This document shows positions 1 to 11,287 of a DNA stretch of 18,039 nucleotides, one piece after another (within the stretch, counting starts at the first letter, position 1; each line of letters begins with the position of its first letter). The DNA is taken from positions 1-18,039 of the forward strand of contig JAILAO010000076.1 of the NCBI GenBank assembly GCA_024681565.1, in the 5' to 3' direction. A program made the position numbers and the translations under genes. Source of the stretch: Bacteroidales bacterium. Lineage in GTDB: Bacteria > Bacteroidota > Bacteroidia > Bacteroidales > UBA932. Below the pieces are notes generated by a model. It was not told where the DNA came from, did no database searches, and worked only from the letters and a program-made list of their open reading frames with translations.

Positions 1-2339
1 CCCCGATCCGCCTGTACGGTGTGCAGAACATCAATGTGGAGGACGCCTCCTCCCGCCTGCATCCGGTCATCGACATCCCGGCCGAGACCAAGCCCGAATC
101 CACCCTCCAGTTCAAGGTCAAGGAGGAGGGCGGCCATGCGATGAGCTACATCGTCGCCCTCGTGGACGAGGGACTCCTCTCCCTGACGGGCTTCAAGACC
201 CCGGATGCCTGGGCCTCCTTCTATGCCAAGGAAGCCCTCCGCGTGCGTACCTGGGATGAATACGACTCCGTGATCGGCGCCTACGGCGGACACATCGAGC
301 AGCTCTTCGCCATCGGCGGCGACCAGGAGGGCACAGGTCCGCTGAAGCGCCAGGGTGCCGACCGCTTCAAACCGGTGGTCGCCTACCTCGGTCCCTTCGA
401 GCTGAAAGCCGGCAAGACGGCGACCCACAGCGTAGAGGTGCCGCAGTACATCGGTTCGCTGCGCGCCATGGTCATCGCCACGGACGGCCGCGCCCAGGGC
501 AGCGTCTCCCAGGACGTCGCCGTGACGCAGCCCGTAATGGTCCAGGCCACGCTTCCGAGAACCCTCAGCATCGGCGAGACCATCCGCATACCCGCCACCG
601 TGATCGCCCTCAAGGACGGCGTGGGCAAGGTCAAACTGGACATCCAGACGGACGGCCTGATGAAGGTCACGGGTCCTTCGACCCTCGAGACCAGCATCCC
701 CAAGGCCGGACAGCAGGTCGAGTACTTCGAAGTCCAGGTCGGTGAGCAGACCGGCATCGGCCACGTGACCGTGACCGCCAGGTCCGGCTCCGACAACTCC
801 GTCAGCCGCGTGGAGATCGACGTCCTCAATCCCAACCCGCCGGTCACGCGCGCCCAGTCCTTCCTGCTGGATGCAGGCAAGAGCAAGGACGCCGCGGTCG
901 AACTTTTCGGCCTGCCCGGCACGAATACCGTCAGCGTGGAGCTCTCCTCCATCCCGGCCATCGACCTGGGCAGACGCCTCAAATACCTGACCGAGTACCC
1001 GTACGGCTGTGCGGAACAGACCATTTCCGGTGCCTTCCCGCAGCTCTACCTGACGCAGGTCATGGATTGCGACGAGCACGTCGCCAAGCGGACATCCTTC
1101 AACGTGACCGCGGCCATCAACCGGCTCCACAGTTACCGCCGTCCGGACGGATCGCTGAGCTACTGGCCGGGGTCTTCCCAGTCTTCTTCCTTCGCCACCG
1201 CCTATGCCCTCCACTTCCTCCAGGAAGCGGAGAACCAGGGTTACGCCGTCCCCGCCGACCTCAAAGCCGGGCTGGTACGCTACCTGAGCGGCAGCGTCGT
1301 CAGCAACAAGAAGGAAGGTGAATTCGTGCGGGCCTACGGCCTGTACGCCCTCGCCTCGGCAGGCAAGCCGCAGCGCAGCGCCATGAACCTGCTGCGCGAA
1401 CAGGCCAGGAAGATGCCGCGCAGCGCCGTGTGGATGCTGGCGGCCGCCTATGCCAGCGACGGCAAGAAACAGGTGGCGACCTCGCTCACCAACGGTCTGC
1501 CGTACCTGGAATCTGCCGGCTACAATCAGTACGAATACTACGGCAGCGAAGACCGCAACATGGCCATCGCCCTGCGCACCTCGATCCTGACCGGACAGAA
1601 GGAGACCGCCTTCGAGCTGGCCGAGAAGGTCGCCGCCCACCTCAACGACCCGCAGCACTACATGAGCACCCAGGCCACCGCCTGGTCCCTCTACGCGATC
1701 AGCGACTATGCTCGGACGATTGCCGGAGGCGGAGTCAACGCTTCGGTCAAGGGACCGGAACGGACCTACAGCTTCAATACGCAGAAAGCCATCGCCAGCC
1801 AGGACATCGCCCCCGGCAAGGCAGAAGCCAAGATGCCGCTGACCCTGTCCAACACCGGCGGCAACACCCTGCACGCCGTGGTTTCCGTAACCGGCATCCC
1901 CAAGGCGGGTACCGAGAAGGCCAAATCCTCCGGCCTGTCGATGAAGATCAGCTATGTCGGTCCCGACGGCCAGGCCATCCAGGTGGATACGCTCTCCCGC
2001 GGCCGCAACTTCAAGGCCGTCGTGACCGTGACCAACACCGGCCCGGCCACCGTGCGCGACCTCGCCCTCGCCCAGAAGTTCCCTTCCGGCTGGGAGATCC
2101 AGAACGGGCGCCTCAACCGGGAAGACTTCAGCTATCCCGCCGGAGTCACCTACCAGGACATCCGCGACGACCGGGTCTACAGTTTCTTCGACCTGGCCGG
2201 TGGCCAGAGCGTAACCATCACCACCGGCCTGACGGCCACGTACCCCGGCAGGTTCTATCTCCCGGCCGTGAGCTGCGAGGCGATGTACGACGCCTCCGTC
2301 TCCGCCCTCGTCCCGGGCAGGTGGACCGAGGTGAAATAG
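1..2339 (+). CDS. alpha-2-macroglobulin family protein, C-terminal part (5' end outside window)
   Basis: The reading frame is open from the window edge (codon phase starting at base 3), so this is the C-terminal ~778 residues of a larger protein; GTG at 21 is not a credible start. Visible parts in order: the macroglobulin core around the bait region (VALVDEGLLSLTGF near base 170), the A2M domain (FKPVVAYLGPFELKAG, near base 370), the thioester motif YGCAEQ with Cys codon 1008-1010 and Gln codon 1017-1019, the alpha-helical toroid that follows, and a terminal beta domain ending in PGRWTEVK. The Cys and Gln needed for the internal thioester are both present, so the protein is predicted to trap proteases covalently. 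Bacterial members are secreted or membrane-anchored traps, often next to penicillin-binding protein PbpC; that neighbour would lie left of the window. It ends with TAG, followed by a strong terminator. Family assignment is firm; anchoring and partner are not visible. Confidence 0.93.
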   Translation, partial: PIRLYGVQNINVEDASSRLHPVIDIPAETKPESTLQFKVKEEGGHAMSYIVALVDEGLLSLTGFKTPDAWASFYAKEALRVRTWDEYDSVIGAYGGHIEQLFAIGGDQEGTGPLKRQGADRFKPVVAYLGPFELKAGKTATHSVEVPQYIGSLRAMVIATDGRAQGSVSQDVAVTQPVMVQATLPRTLSIGETIRIPATVIALKDGVGKVKLDIQTDGLMKVTGPSTLETSIPKAGQQVEYFEVQVGEQTGIGHVTVTARSGSDNSVSRVEIDVLNPNPPVTRAQSFLLDAGKSKDAAVELFGLPGTNTVSVELSSIPAIDLGRRLKYLTEYPYGCAEQTISGAFPQLYLTQVMDCDEHVAKRTSFNVTAAINRLHSYRRPDGSLSYWPGSSQSSSFATAYALHFLQEAENQGYAVPADLKAGLVRYLSGSVVSNKKEGEFVRAYGLYALASAGKPQRSAMNLLREQARKMPRSAVWMLAAAYASDGKKQVATSLTNGLPYLESAGYNQYEYYGSEDRNMAIALRTSILTGQKETAFELAEKVAAHLNDPQHYMSTQATAWSLYAISDYARTIAGGGVNASVKGPERTYSFNTQKAIASQDIAPGKAEAKMPLTLSNTGGNTLHAVVSVTGIPKAGTEKAKSSGLSMKISYVGPDGQAIQVDTLSRGRNFKAVVTVTNTGPATVRDLALAQKFPSGWEIQNGRLNREDFSYPAGVTYQDIRDDRVYSFFDLAGGQSVTITTGLTATYPGRFYLPAVSCEAMYDASVSALVPGRWTEVK

Positions 2340-2356
2340 CCGCACGGCCCTGACAG

Positions 2357-2388
2357 AAAAAGCCCGCTGATGTCTCAGCGGGCTTTTT
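2357..2388. terminator. bidirectional intrinsic terminator between A2M gene and nucleoside kinase
   Basis: A perfect 14-bp inverted repeat (AAAAAGCCCGCTGA, 2357-2370, against 2375-2388) with a 4-base TGTC loop gives a GC-rich hairpin with a T run on both strands. It lies between the A2M stop (2339) and the convergent nucleoside kinase stop (2403), so it should end both transcripts. Confidence 0.93.
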
Positions 2389-2402
2389 TATGCCGTTTAC
2401 GG

Positions 2403-3391
2403 TCAGAGCGTCTGACCGCCTATGAATTCACGCATGATCGAGGTCGGCGGGATGGCCGCGATCTCGGCGGGCCTCAGGGCCCTGACATGCTCGAGGAAAT
2501 CCAGCAGGCTCTTCGCCTTCCCGAAAGCCGGGGAAGACTCGCTGATTCCGCAGAGCAGCGGCTCCGCATAATACTTCAGCAGCGGGATGTCATAGAGCGT
2601 AGAGGAATTGAATACGATATCGGCGTTCTCCTCAAAGGGGAAGATATTGCGGACCTCGCCGCGGCGCACGGACGGCCAGCGGAGGATATTGGACTCCGGG
2701 GAGATCCCGCGCGTGCGGTTGTCGCGCACGATACGGCGGAGCAGGCGTTTGTCCGTCGTGGACCCATGGTCCTTCTCACCGCCCGGCAGGGCCGAGAGCG
2801 CGGAGATATAGATGCCGAAGATCCGGTCGCGCGGGATGGCCGGGGTCAGCGCCGGATTGAGGGCGTGGATACCTTCCATGAAGAGGATGTCCCCGTCCTC
2901 CATCCTGAGCCGGTTGCCGCTAGAGATCCGGTGTCCCTCCTTGAAGTCGAATTTCGGGATCTCCACCTCCTTGCCGGCCAGCAGGTCCGTCAGCTGTTCG
3001 TTGAGAAACGCCACGTCCATCGCGCCCAGCGCCTCGTAGTCACGCTCTCCTTTCTCATCTATCGGCGTATCGTCCCGGTTCACGAAATAATTGTCCAGTT
3101 CGATGACCTTGGGCTTGAGTCCCAGCACGCGGGCCTGCTGCGCGATGCGCAGCGAGGAACTGGTCTTGCCGCTGGAGGACGGGCCCGACATCATCACGAT
3201 GCGGCAGCGGTTCCGTTTCCAGAAGATCTGGTCGGCAGCCTGGGCGTACAGGCGCTCCTGGCGCGCCTCGCAGAGGTTGATCAGTTCGATGGCCTTTCCG
3301 GCATCCAGGGTTTCATTGACTCGATCCAGCGTATCGATACCGATCGCATGGCACCACTCTTTGTACTCCGCACGTGCGGCTTCAATCTTGG

Positions 3392-3395
<4 letters not shown>
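2403..3395 (-). CDS. nucleoside (uridine-type) kinase, short single-domain form
   Basis: This 330-residue protein has a Walker A P-loop GPSSSGKTS at residues 71-79, the LDNYFVNRDDTPIDEKGE segment typical of uridine kinase/phosphoribulokinase proteins, and conserved RWPSVRRGE and ENADIVFNSS motifs. It matches the kinase half of the ~550-residue Bacteroidetes nucleoside kinase, which phosphorylates nucleosides such as uridine and cytidine for salvage. Its residue 11 onward (YKEWCHAIG...) corresponds to the linker just before the kinase domain; the N-terminal TGS and threonyl-tRNA-synthetase-like domains are absent. ATG (3395-3393) overlaps the TGA of uvrA by 4 bases (ATGA), so translation is probably coupled to uvrA and there is no room for the missing domains. 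The C-terminal PPTSIMREFIGG motif is intact, so the enzyme looks functional. The exact nucleoside substrate cannot be read from the sequence. Confidence 0.88.
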
Positions 3396-6103
<2,708 letters not shown>

Positions 6104-6110
6104 AAAGGAT

Positions 6111-6143
6111 GACAAAGTTAAGAAATTTATAAGTAACTTTGTC
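6111..6143. promoter_or_regulatory. palindromic divergent promoter for uvrA and EamA transporter
   Basis: A perfect inverted repeat, GACAAAGTTA (6111-6120) and TAACTTTGTC (6134-6143), with a 13-base AT-rich spacer. Each arm contains TAACTTTG, a match to the Bacteroidetes -7 consensus TAnnTTTG, pointing outward: the left arm toward uvrA (ATG 6103), the right arm toward the transporter (ATG 6159). No good -33 TTTG at the usual 19-21 spacing is seen for either; the nearest for uvrA is at 6144-6147 (spacer 23). The -7 assignments follow consensus only and are unproven. Confidence 0.65.
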
Positions 6144-6158
6144 CAAATATTTCTGAAT

Positions 6159-7007
6159 ATGTGGCTTTGGATGTCAGTCTGTTCAGCCCTGCTGCTCGGT
6201 ATCTATGATGTGGCCAAAAAGCAGGCGCTGAAACGCAACGGGGTCTATTGGATCCTGCTGAGCGCCACCGCTTTCACGGCGGTGTTCCTCTCCCCGTTCC
6301 TTTCCCACGGTTCCCTGACGGACCATCTGAGCCTGGTGCTCAAGGCAGTCCTGGTCTCCACCTCCTGGGTTTCCGGACTGATCGCCCTCCAGCATCTGCC
6401 CCTCACGACGGTGAGCACCATCAAGGCTTCCCGTCCGATGTTCGTGGTCATCTTCTCCATCATCCTGTTCGGAGAGCGCCTCAACCTGCTGCAGTGGCTG
6501 GGCGTCGCCGTCGTGATGACCGCCCTGTTCCTGAGCACCCGCTCCAACCGGCACGACACCGACAAGGAGACCACGGCCAAGGGCATGACCTGCATGATCA
6601 TCTCCGTGCTGTCCGGCTCGGCCAGCGCCCTCTATGACAAGTTCATCCTCCAGCACCTGGAACCGCTGTTCGTCCAGAGCTGGACCAATATCTACATCAC
6701 CGTCCTGCTGGCCATCGTGATCCTGGTACAGTATTTGGCAGACAAACAGCATTTCCAGCCCTTTGTCTGGGATTGGCGGATTCCGCTGATCGCCGTGCTG
6801 ATCACCGTTTCCGACTCCCTGTATTTCTTTGCAGTCAAGGACCCGGACGCCCTGCTCTCCGTGATCTCGATGGTCCGGCGCAGCTCGGTCGTAATCACCT
6901 TCCTGTTCGGCGCCCTGATGTTCAAGGAAGGACACGTCAGGGACAAAGTGCTGGACCTGGTCCTGATGATGGCAGGTGTCGCCCTGCTGCTGTTCGGGAC
7001 AAGTTAA
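6159..7007 (+). CDS. EamA/DMT-superfamily inner-membrane transporter
   Basis: A 282-residue, highly hydrophobic protein with about ten predicted membrane segments in two EamA-like halves; one half carries the typical LPLTTVSTIKASRPMFVVIFSIILFGERLNLLQWLGV motif (here split as LPLTTVSTIKASRP and FGERLNLLQWLGV), the other DSLYFFAVKDPDALLSVISM and LFGALMFKEG. Members export or import small metabolites such as amino acids or purines; the substrate cannot be predicted. ATG 6159 (MWLWMSVCS) was chosen because the upstream open frame crosses the divergent promoter region and the uvrA start. It is followed after 7 bases by the S41 protease gene, so the two are likely cotranscribed. Confidence 0.85.
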   Translation: MWLWMSVCSALLLGIYDVAKKQALKRNGVYWILLSATAFTAVFLSPFLSHGSLTDHLSLVLKAVLVSTSWVSGLIALQHLPLTTVSTIKASRPMFVVIFSIILFGERLNLLQWLGVAVVMTALFLSTRSNRHDTDKETTAKGMTCMIISVLSGSASALYDKFILQHLEPLFVQSWTNIYITVLLAIVILVQYLADKQHFQPFVWDWRIPLIAVLITVSDSLYFFAVKDPDALLSVISMVRRSSVVITFLFGALMFKEGHVRDKVLDLVLMMAGVALLLFGTS

Positions 7008-7014
7008 TCATGAC

Positions 7015-8637
7015 ATGAATATGAAAAAAACCATACTTCTGATCGGACTGCTCGGCATCACGCTCGCCGCTGACGCCCAGTCCTCCCGCTTCAAGCTCGG
7101 CAAATGGACCGAGATCCAGACCGCCATCCTGCAGGAGCTCACCCGCTCTTACGTGGACTCGCTGCCCATCGACCGCATCGAGCGGCGCGGCATCGACGCG
7201 ATGCTCGAGAACCTCGACCCGTACACGGTCTATATCCCGGAGGAAGAAAACGAAAACCTCCAGATGATGATCCACAAGTCCTACGGCGGCATCGGGGCCG
7301 TGATCTACAAGCCCGACGTCCAGGGCAACGTGATCATCAACGAACCCTATGCCGGCTCCCCGGCTGAAAAATACGGCCTGGTCTGCGGGGACGAGATCAT
7401 GGCCATCAACGGCGAGACCGTCGCCGGCCTGACCTCCCAGCAATGCAGCGAGAAGATGCGCGGAGACCCCGGCACCCAGGTGGTTTTCCGGGTCAAGAAA
7501 CTCCGCAGCGGGGAGGTGGTGGACATCAACGTCACGCGCGAACGCATCAAGATCGACGATATCGAATATGCCGGAATGCTGGACGAAACGGTCGGCTATA
7601 TCTCCCAGAACGGTTTCTCGGACGGCGTCGGGGCGGACTTCCGCCAAAAAGTCACCGAACTCAAGCAGCAGGGCATGAAGACCCTCGTGATCGACCTGCG
7701 CGGCAATGGCGGCGGCCTGATGAACGAAGCCGCCGAGATCGTGTCCGTACTGGTCCCGAAAGGCTCCGTCGTCGTGTCCGCACAGGGACGGGAGAGCGGC
7801 TCCACCTATACGCTCAAGACCACCAAGGATCCGGTGGATACCCGGATCCCGGTCATCGTGCTGGTGGACTCCGGCTCGGCATCGGCCTCCGAGATCGTGG
7901 CCGGCGCCCTGCAGGACATGGACCGGGCGACCATCATGGGGGAACGCACCTTCGGCAAAGGCCTCGTGCAGAGCATCCGTTCCCTCCCCTACGGCGGGGA
8001 GCTCAAGGTCACCACGGCCAAGTACTACACCCCGTCCGGGCGTTGCGTCCAGGCCATCGACTATGCGCAGCGGCGCGAGGACGGCAGCGTGGTCTCCATT
8101 CCCGACTCGCTGACGCGCGAATTCAAGACCGCCCACGGACGCACCGTGCGCGACGGCGGCGGCATCACCCCGGATGTCAAGCTGGATTTCCGCGAATACA
8201 GCCGCCTGACCTACTCGCTGGTCGCCTACGGCGTCCTCGAGCAATATGCCCTCGAGTATGTGCGCAAGCATGAAAGCATTCCCCCGGTGGATGAGTTCCG
8301 TTTCTCCGACGAAGACTACGAAGATTTCATCACCTATGCCAAGGGCAAGGAGTTCGACTACCGTTCTTCGGCCAAGACCTATTTCGACCGGGCCAAGGAA
8401 GAGCTCCGGCTCGACGGGCTGGATGTGGCGATGAAGCCCGAACTCGACGCCCTCGAGAAGTCCCTCAACATGGAGAAGGAAGAGTTCCTGCGTCTCAAGC
8501 GGGACGAGATCATTCCGCTCATCGAGGAGGAGATCGTCGTCCGCTATTACTTCCAGCAGGCCGGGGTGAAGGTGCGTATCCGCTATGACGACGCGCTCCG
8601 CCAGACCCTCGCCAGCGAGCGGATCAAGCAGTACTGA
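7015..8637 (+). CDS. S41-family C-terminal processing protease (CtpA/Tsp-like)
   Basis: A 540-residue exported serine protease. It has an N-terminal signal peptide (MNMKKTILLIGLLGITLAADA), a PDZ domain (about residues 85-165, with GGIGAVIY and CGDEIMAINGE) and the S41 catalytic core. The nucleophile is S290 in SGSASASE and the general base K315 in FGKG, 25 residues apart as in characterised C-terminal processing proteases, so the Ser-Lys dyad is intact. Such enzymes act in the periplasm, cleaving proteins from exposed C termini during envelope maintenance. A charged ~140-residue tail follows the core, as in Bacteroidetes members. The start could equally be ATG 7021 (MKKTILL). Its stop overlaps the recO start by one base (TGATG), which points to coupling. 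Confidence 0.93.
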   Translation: MNMKKTILLIGLLGITLAADAQSSRFKLGKWTEIQTAILQELTRSYVDSLPIDRIERRGIDAMLENLDPYTVYIPEEENENLQMMIHKSYGGIGAVIYKPDVQGNVIINEPYAGSPAEKYGLVCGDEIMAINGETVAGLTSQQCSEKMRGDPGTQVVFRVKKLRSGEVVDINVTRERIKIDDIEYAGMLDETVGYISQNGFSDGVGADFRQKVTELKQQGMKTLVIDLRGNGGGLMNEAAEIVSVLVPKGSVVVSAQGRESGSTYTLKTTKDPVDTRIPVIVLVDSGSASASEIVAGALQDMDRATIMGERTFGKGLVQSIRSLPYGGELKVTTAKYYTPSGRCVQAIDYAQRREDGSVVSIPDSLTREFKTAHGRTVRDGGGITPDVKLDFREYSRLTYSLVAYGVLEQYALEYVRKHESIPPVDEFRFSDEDYEDFITYAKGKEFDYRSSAKTYFDRAKEELRLDGLDVAMKPELDALEKSLNMEKEEFLRLKRDEIIPLIEEEIVVRYYFQQAGVKVRIRYDDALRQTLASERIKQY

Positions 8638-9287
8638 TGATCCACCGCACCCGCCTGATTATCCTCAACACCACCAAGATCGGGGAACGGTCCCTGGTCC
8701 TGCACGCCCTCAGTCCCGACTGGGGGCGCCGCAGTTTCATCGTATCCATCCCCAAAGGGGGACGGATGGCGCTGTTCCAGCCGCTGAACATCCTGGATGC
8801 CGAAGTGACCGAAAACCCCAGGTCGGACCTCTGGCGGGCGCACGGTCTTTCGGCCGTCCACGCCCTGACCGGCATCCGGACCAGTGCTGCCAAGAATGCC
8901 ATGACGCTCTTCATGAGCGAAGTGCTTTACCGTACCATCCGGGACGGGGCCCGCGAAGAAGGTCTCTTCGAATGGTGCGAACGCGCCATACTGACCCTGG
9001 ACGCCCTGGACGGGGACTATGCCAACTACCACCTCCGTTTCCTGCTGGAACTGGCCTCCGCGCTGGGCTTTTCCCCCTCGCTCGAAGACCTCGCACCCTT
9101 TGCGGAGAGTCACCTGTGCGACATCCGTGCCCTGCTGCAGTCCGACTTCGGTTCCTGCATGCTCGTACCCCTCAACGGCGAGGCGCGGGGCGAGATCGCG
9201 GAACTCCTGCTCCGCTACCTCAGCTACCACGCCGAGACGCGCATCGAGGCACGCTCTCTGCGAGTCTTGAAAGAATTGTTCCGTTAA
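8637..9287 (+). CDS. recO: DNA repair protein RecO
   Basis: RecO helps RecR and RecA displace single-strand binding protein and anneals single strands in recombinational repair. The 216-residue product has the N-terminal OB-fold signature (residues 1-80, including LIILNTTKIGERSLVLHALS and the GRRSFIV strand) and the C-terminal helical region. The CxxC zinc-finger pairs of many RecO proteins are absent, as is usual in Bacteroidetes; the three cysteines are isolated. The start ATG overlaps the protease stop by one base. The gene ends at 9287, only 4 bases before the stop of the opposing operon. Confidence 0.9.
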   Translation: MIHRTRLIILNTTKIGERSLVLHALSPDWGRRSFIVSIPKGGRMALFQPLNILDAEVTENPRSDLWRAHGLSAVHALTGIRTSAAKNAMTLFMSEVLYRTIRDGAREEGLFEWCERAILTLDALDGDYANYHLRFLLELASALGFSPSLEDLAPFAESHLCDIRALLQSDFGSCMLVPLNGEARGEIAELLLRYLSYHAETRIEARSLRVLKELFR

Positions 9288-9291
9288 AAGC

Positions 9292-9765
9292 CTACTTCAT
9301 CAGGTCGATGGCGCCGAAGACGCCCAGGCTGGCCAGCAGCATAATGGCGGCAGCGAGCAGCAGGCCTGCGAAAATGTAGATCATACTCTTCTTGAAATCC
9401 ATATCCAGGATACTCGCGGCGAGCGTGCCGGTCCAAGCGCCCGTACCCGGAATCGGAATGCCGACGAACAGCAGCAGGGCTACATACAGGCCGGCGCCCG
9501 CTTTCGATTCCAGTTTGCGGCCCCCTTTTTCTCCTTTTTCAAGGCACCAGGTGAAGAAGCCGCCGATGTATTTCTTGTCCTTGCCCCACTCGAGTATCCG
9601 GCGGGCGAACAGGAAGATGAACGGCACGGGCACCATATTGCCCAGCAGGGCGACGATCAGCGAAGGCACAAGCGGCAGGTCGAAGCCTACGGCATACGGG
9701 ATGGCGCCGCGGAGTTCGATCAGCGGGACCATCGAGATCAGGAAGACTATGAGATACTTTTTCAT
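9292..9765 (-). CDS. COG2426 small multidrug-export-like membrane protein
   Basis: A 157-residue integral membrane protein with about four hydrophobic segments. It carries features of the putative small multidrug export family (COG2426): the N-terminal MVPLIELRGAIPYAVG motif, GNMVPVPFIFLFARRILEW, and the central FVGIPIPGTGAWTGTLAA motif. The family name is historical; transport activity is poorly established. ATG at 9765 overlaps the preceding DUF6913-like gene by 4 bases (ATGA), making it the third gene of a tightly packed operon. It ends with TAG. Confidence 0.88.
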   Translation of the reverse strand: MKKYLIVFLISMVPLIELRGAIPYAVGFDLPLVPSLIVALLGNMVPVPFIFLFARRILEWGKDKKYIGGFFTWCLEKGEKGGRKLESKAGAGLYVALLLFVGIPIPGTGAWTGTLAASILDMDFKKSMIYIFAGLLLAAAIMLLASLGVFGAIDLMK

Positions 9766-10250
9766 TGGATTTTGTCCAGATAATCTTTGATGGCGGCAAA
9801 GGCCGCCGCCTGGCCGGCTTCGGAGGTCTCCGGAGTCGCGACGACCAGGTCATACACACCGCCCGGCAGCTGGAAACGCCCCACCTTGAAGCGGGCCGTG
9901 CTGCAACGGGCCTCATATTCTGCCGCGAAATTCTCCGGGGAAGCGGCCAGCGAGATAAACAGGTCCTCCCGGCGGGGATTCTCCTTGCTGCCGCGCAGAC
10001 GCGGCTTGAGGATGCCGACCAGATTGATGTCCTGCTGCTGCGGGCAGAGGACGAGCACCGGGATCCCGTGGTAATCGAAGAACTGCCGGATGGCCCGGCT
10101 GATCCGGGCCGGATCCTCTCCCGCTACCGTCGTGTCCACGAACACCGTCGCGCTGTGCACTTCGCGCAGCGGCAGGAGCGTGGTCGCCACCGTACTCTGA
10201 TTCCGGCGGAGCGCGAACCAACGGCTGACGGTCAGGAAGGGATTTTTCAT
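9762..10250 (-). CDS. DUF6913-like protein of unknown function
   Basis: A 162-residue soluble protein with no signal peptide or membrane segment. The pattern (FVDTT, PVLVLCPQQQDINLVGILKP, then REDLFISLA and LVVATPETSEAGQAAAFAAIKDYL) resembles small Bacteroidetes-restricted proteins annotated as DUF6913. A central strand, an Asn/Leu-rich segment and a C-terminal helix are all that can be inferred; there is no recognisable catalytic motif. It overlaps the genes on both sides by 4 bases (ATGA), between a PfkB kinase and a COG2426 membrane protein, so its levels should follow theirs. The family assignment is from recall of sequence style and is less sure than the reading frame itself. Confidence 0.72.
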   Translation of the reverse strand: MKNPFLTVSRWFALRRNQSTVATTLLPLREVHSATVFVDTTVAGEDPARISRAIRQFFDYHGIPVLVLCPQQQDINLVGILKPRLRGSKENPRREDLFISLAASPENFAAEYEARCSTARFKVGRFQLPGGVYDLVVATPETSEAGQAAAFAAIKDYLDKIQ

Positions 10251-11245
10251 GCCTGGCAGGTAGCGATCAGTTCTCGGATTTCTTTCTTGGCAGCCCGCCA
10301 GCGCGGGATATCAAGCTTGGTACCGACCACCTCGACGACTTTCGCCGCAATGATCGAACCGACCTCGCCGCAGACCTTGAGCGGAAGGCCCAGCGAATCG
10401 GCATAGAGGAAGCCGGCTGCATAGGTATCGCCGGCGCCGGTGGCATCGACGGGGTCCGCCGGCCAGGGCCGGATGCTATGGACTTCGTCGCCGGATTTCA
10501 CCCAGCTGCCTTCTTTACCGACCTTGACAATGGCCGTCCGGCAGAGGGCGGACAGCACGTCCAGCGCCTCCCGTGGATCCTTGCGACCGGTGAAGGCCCG
10601 GGATTCATTCTCGTTGGCGAAGACGATATCTACGTATTTCTCGACGATCTGGTGCAGGAACGCCAGGTTGGACTCCACGACATTGTAGGAGGCGAGGTCC
10701 AGGGAGATGGTGCATCCCGCTTCACGGGCCAGTTCGACCGCCCGGCGTACCAGGTCCTGGTTCTGGACCAGATAGCCTTCGATATGGAAATAGTCGTGCC
10801 CCTTGAACCAGGCCGGGTCCAGGTCGCCGGGGACCAGGTCCAGCGCAGCACCGAGGTACACGGCGAACGTGCGCTCGGCATTGCCGCCGCTGACGAAGAC
10901 CATCGAGCGTCCGCTCGCATGACTGCTGGTCAGCAGATGGGTCTCGATCCCATATTGCTCCTGGTCGCTCTTGAAAAGCAGCCCGAGCTCGTCGTTGCCG
11001 ATCTTGCCGATGAAACTCGACGGCATCCCGAAAATGGCGGTACAGGAGATCGTGTTGGCAGCGGAACCTCCGGCCACATACTTCACGCCGAGCGGCTTGA
11101 GCGCAGACCAGATGTTGTCACCCGTCTCCGCGTCGACGTGCTGCATGCTCCCCTTCGGGAGATGGTAGGTATTCAGGAGCGAATCATCCGGCAGAACGGC
11201 CAGAATATCAGTCAAAGCATTGCCTATTCCGAGAATTGATTTCAT
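10247..11245 (-). CDS. PfkB-family carbohydrate/nucleoside kinase (adenosine kinase-like)
   Basis: A 332-residue ribokinase-fold enzyme. It has the GGSAANT motif (residues 59-65) and the second PfkB signature DPVDATGAGDTYAAGFLY near residues 264-281, with catalytic Asp at about 273 in GAGD. GHDYFHIEGYLVQNQ and SLDLASYNVVE match the group annotated as adenosine kinase in Bacteroidetes, so phosphorylation of a nucleoside (adenosine) or related sugar is likely. ATG 11245 was chosen because family members start with MKxILGIGNALxDI; the open frame extends far upstream only as an antisense shadow of the next gene. A -7 box lies 6 bases before the start. Its TGA overlaps the next ATG. Confidence 0.9.
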   Translation of the reverse strand: MKSILGIGNALTDILAVLPDDSLLNTYHLPKGSMQHVDAETGDNIWSALKPLGVKYVAGGSAANTISCTAIFGMPSSFIGKIGNDELGLLFKSDQEQYGIETHLLTSSHASGRSMVFVSGGNAERTFAVYLGAALDLVPGDLDPAWFKGHDYFHIEGYLVQNQDLVRRAVELAREAGCTISLDLASYNVVESNLAFLHQIVEKYVDIVFANENESRAFTGRKDPREALDVLSALCRTAIVKVGKEGSWVKSGDEVHSIRPWPADPVDATGAGDTYAAGFLYADSLGLPLKVCGEVGSIIAAKVVEVVGTKLDIPRWRAAKKEIRELIATCQA

Positions 11246-11251
11246 ATCGCA

Positions 11252-11281
11252 CAAAAATAACATAAAATAATCGTAAATTTG
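11252..11281. promoter_or_regulatory. compact divergent -7 promoter boxes (PfkB kinase and UPF0104 gene)
   Basis: Two outward-facing TAnnTTTG boxes: TATTTTTG on the minus strand (11259 to 11252), ending 6 bases before the kinase ATG, and TAAATTTG on the plus strand (11274-11281), ending 6 bases before ATG 11288. The 42-bp intergenic region is strikingly AT-rich. With transcription starting a few bases after the box, both mRNAs would have almost no 5' leader. No convincing -33 element is seen for either. Confidence 0.6.
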
Positions 11282-11287
11282 CGGCGC

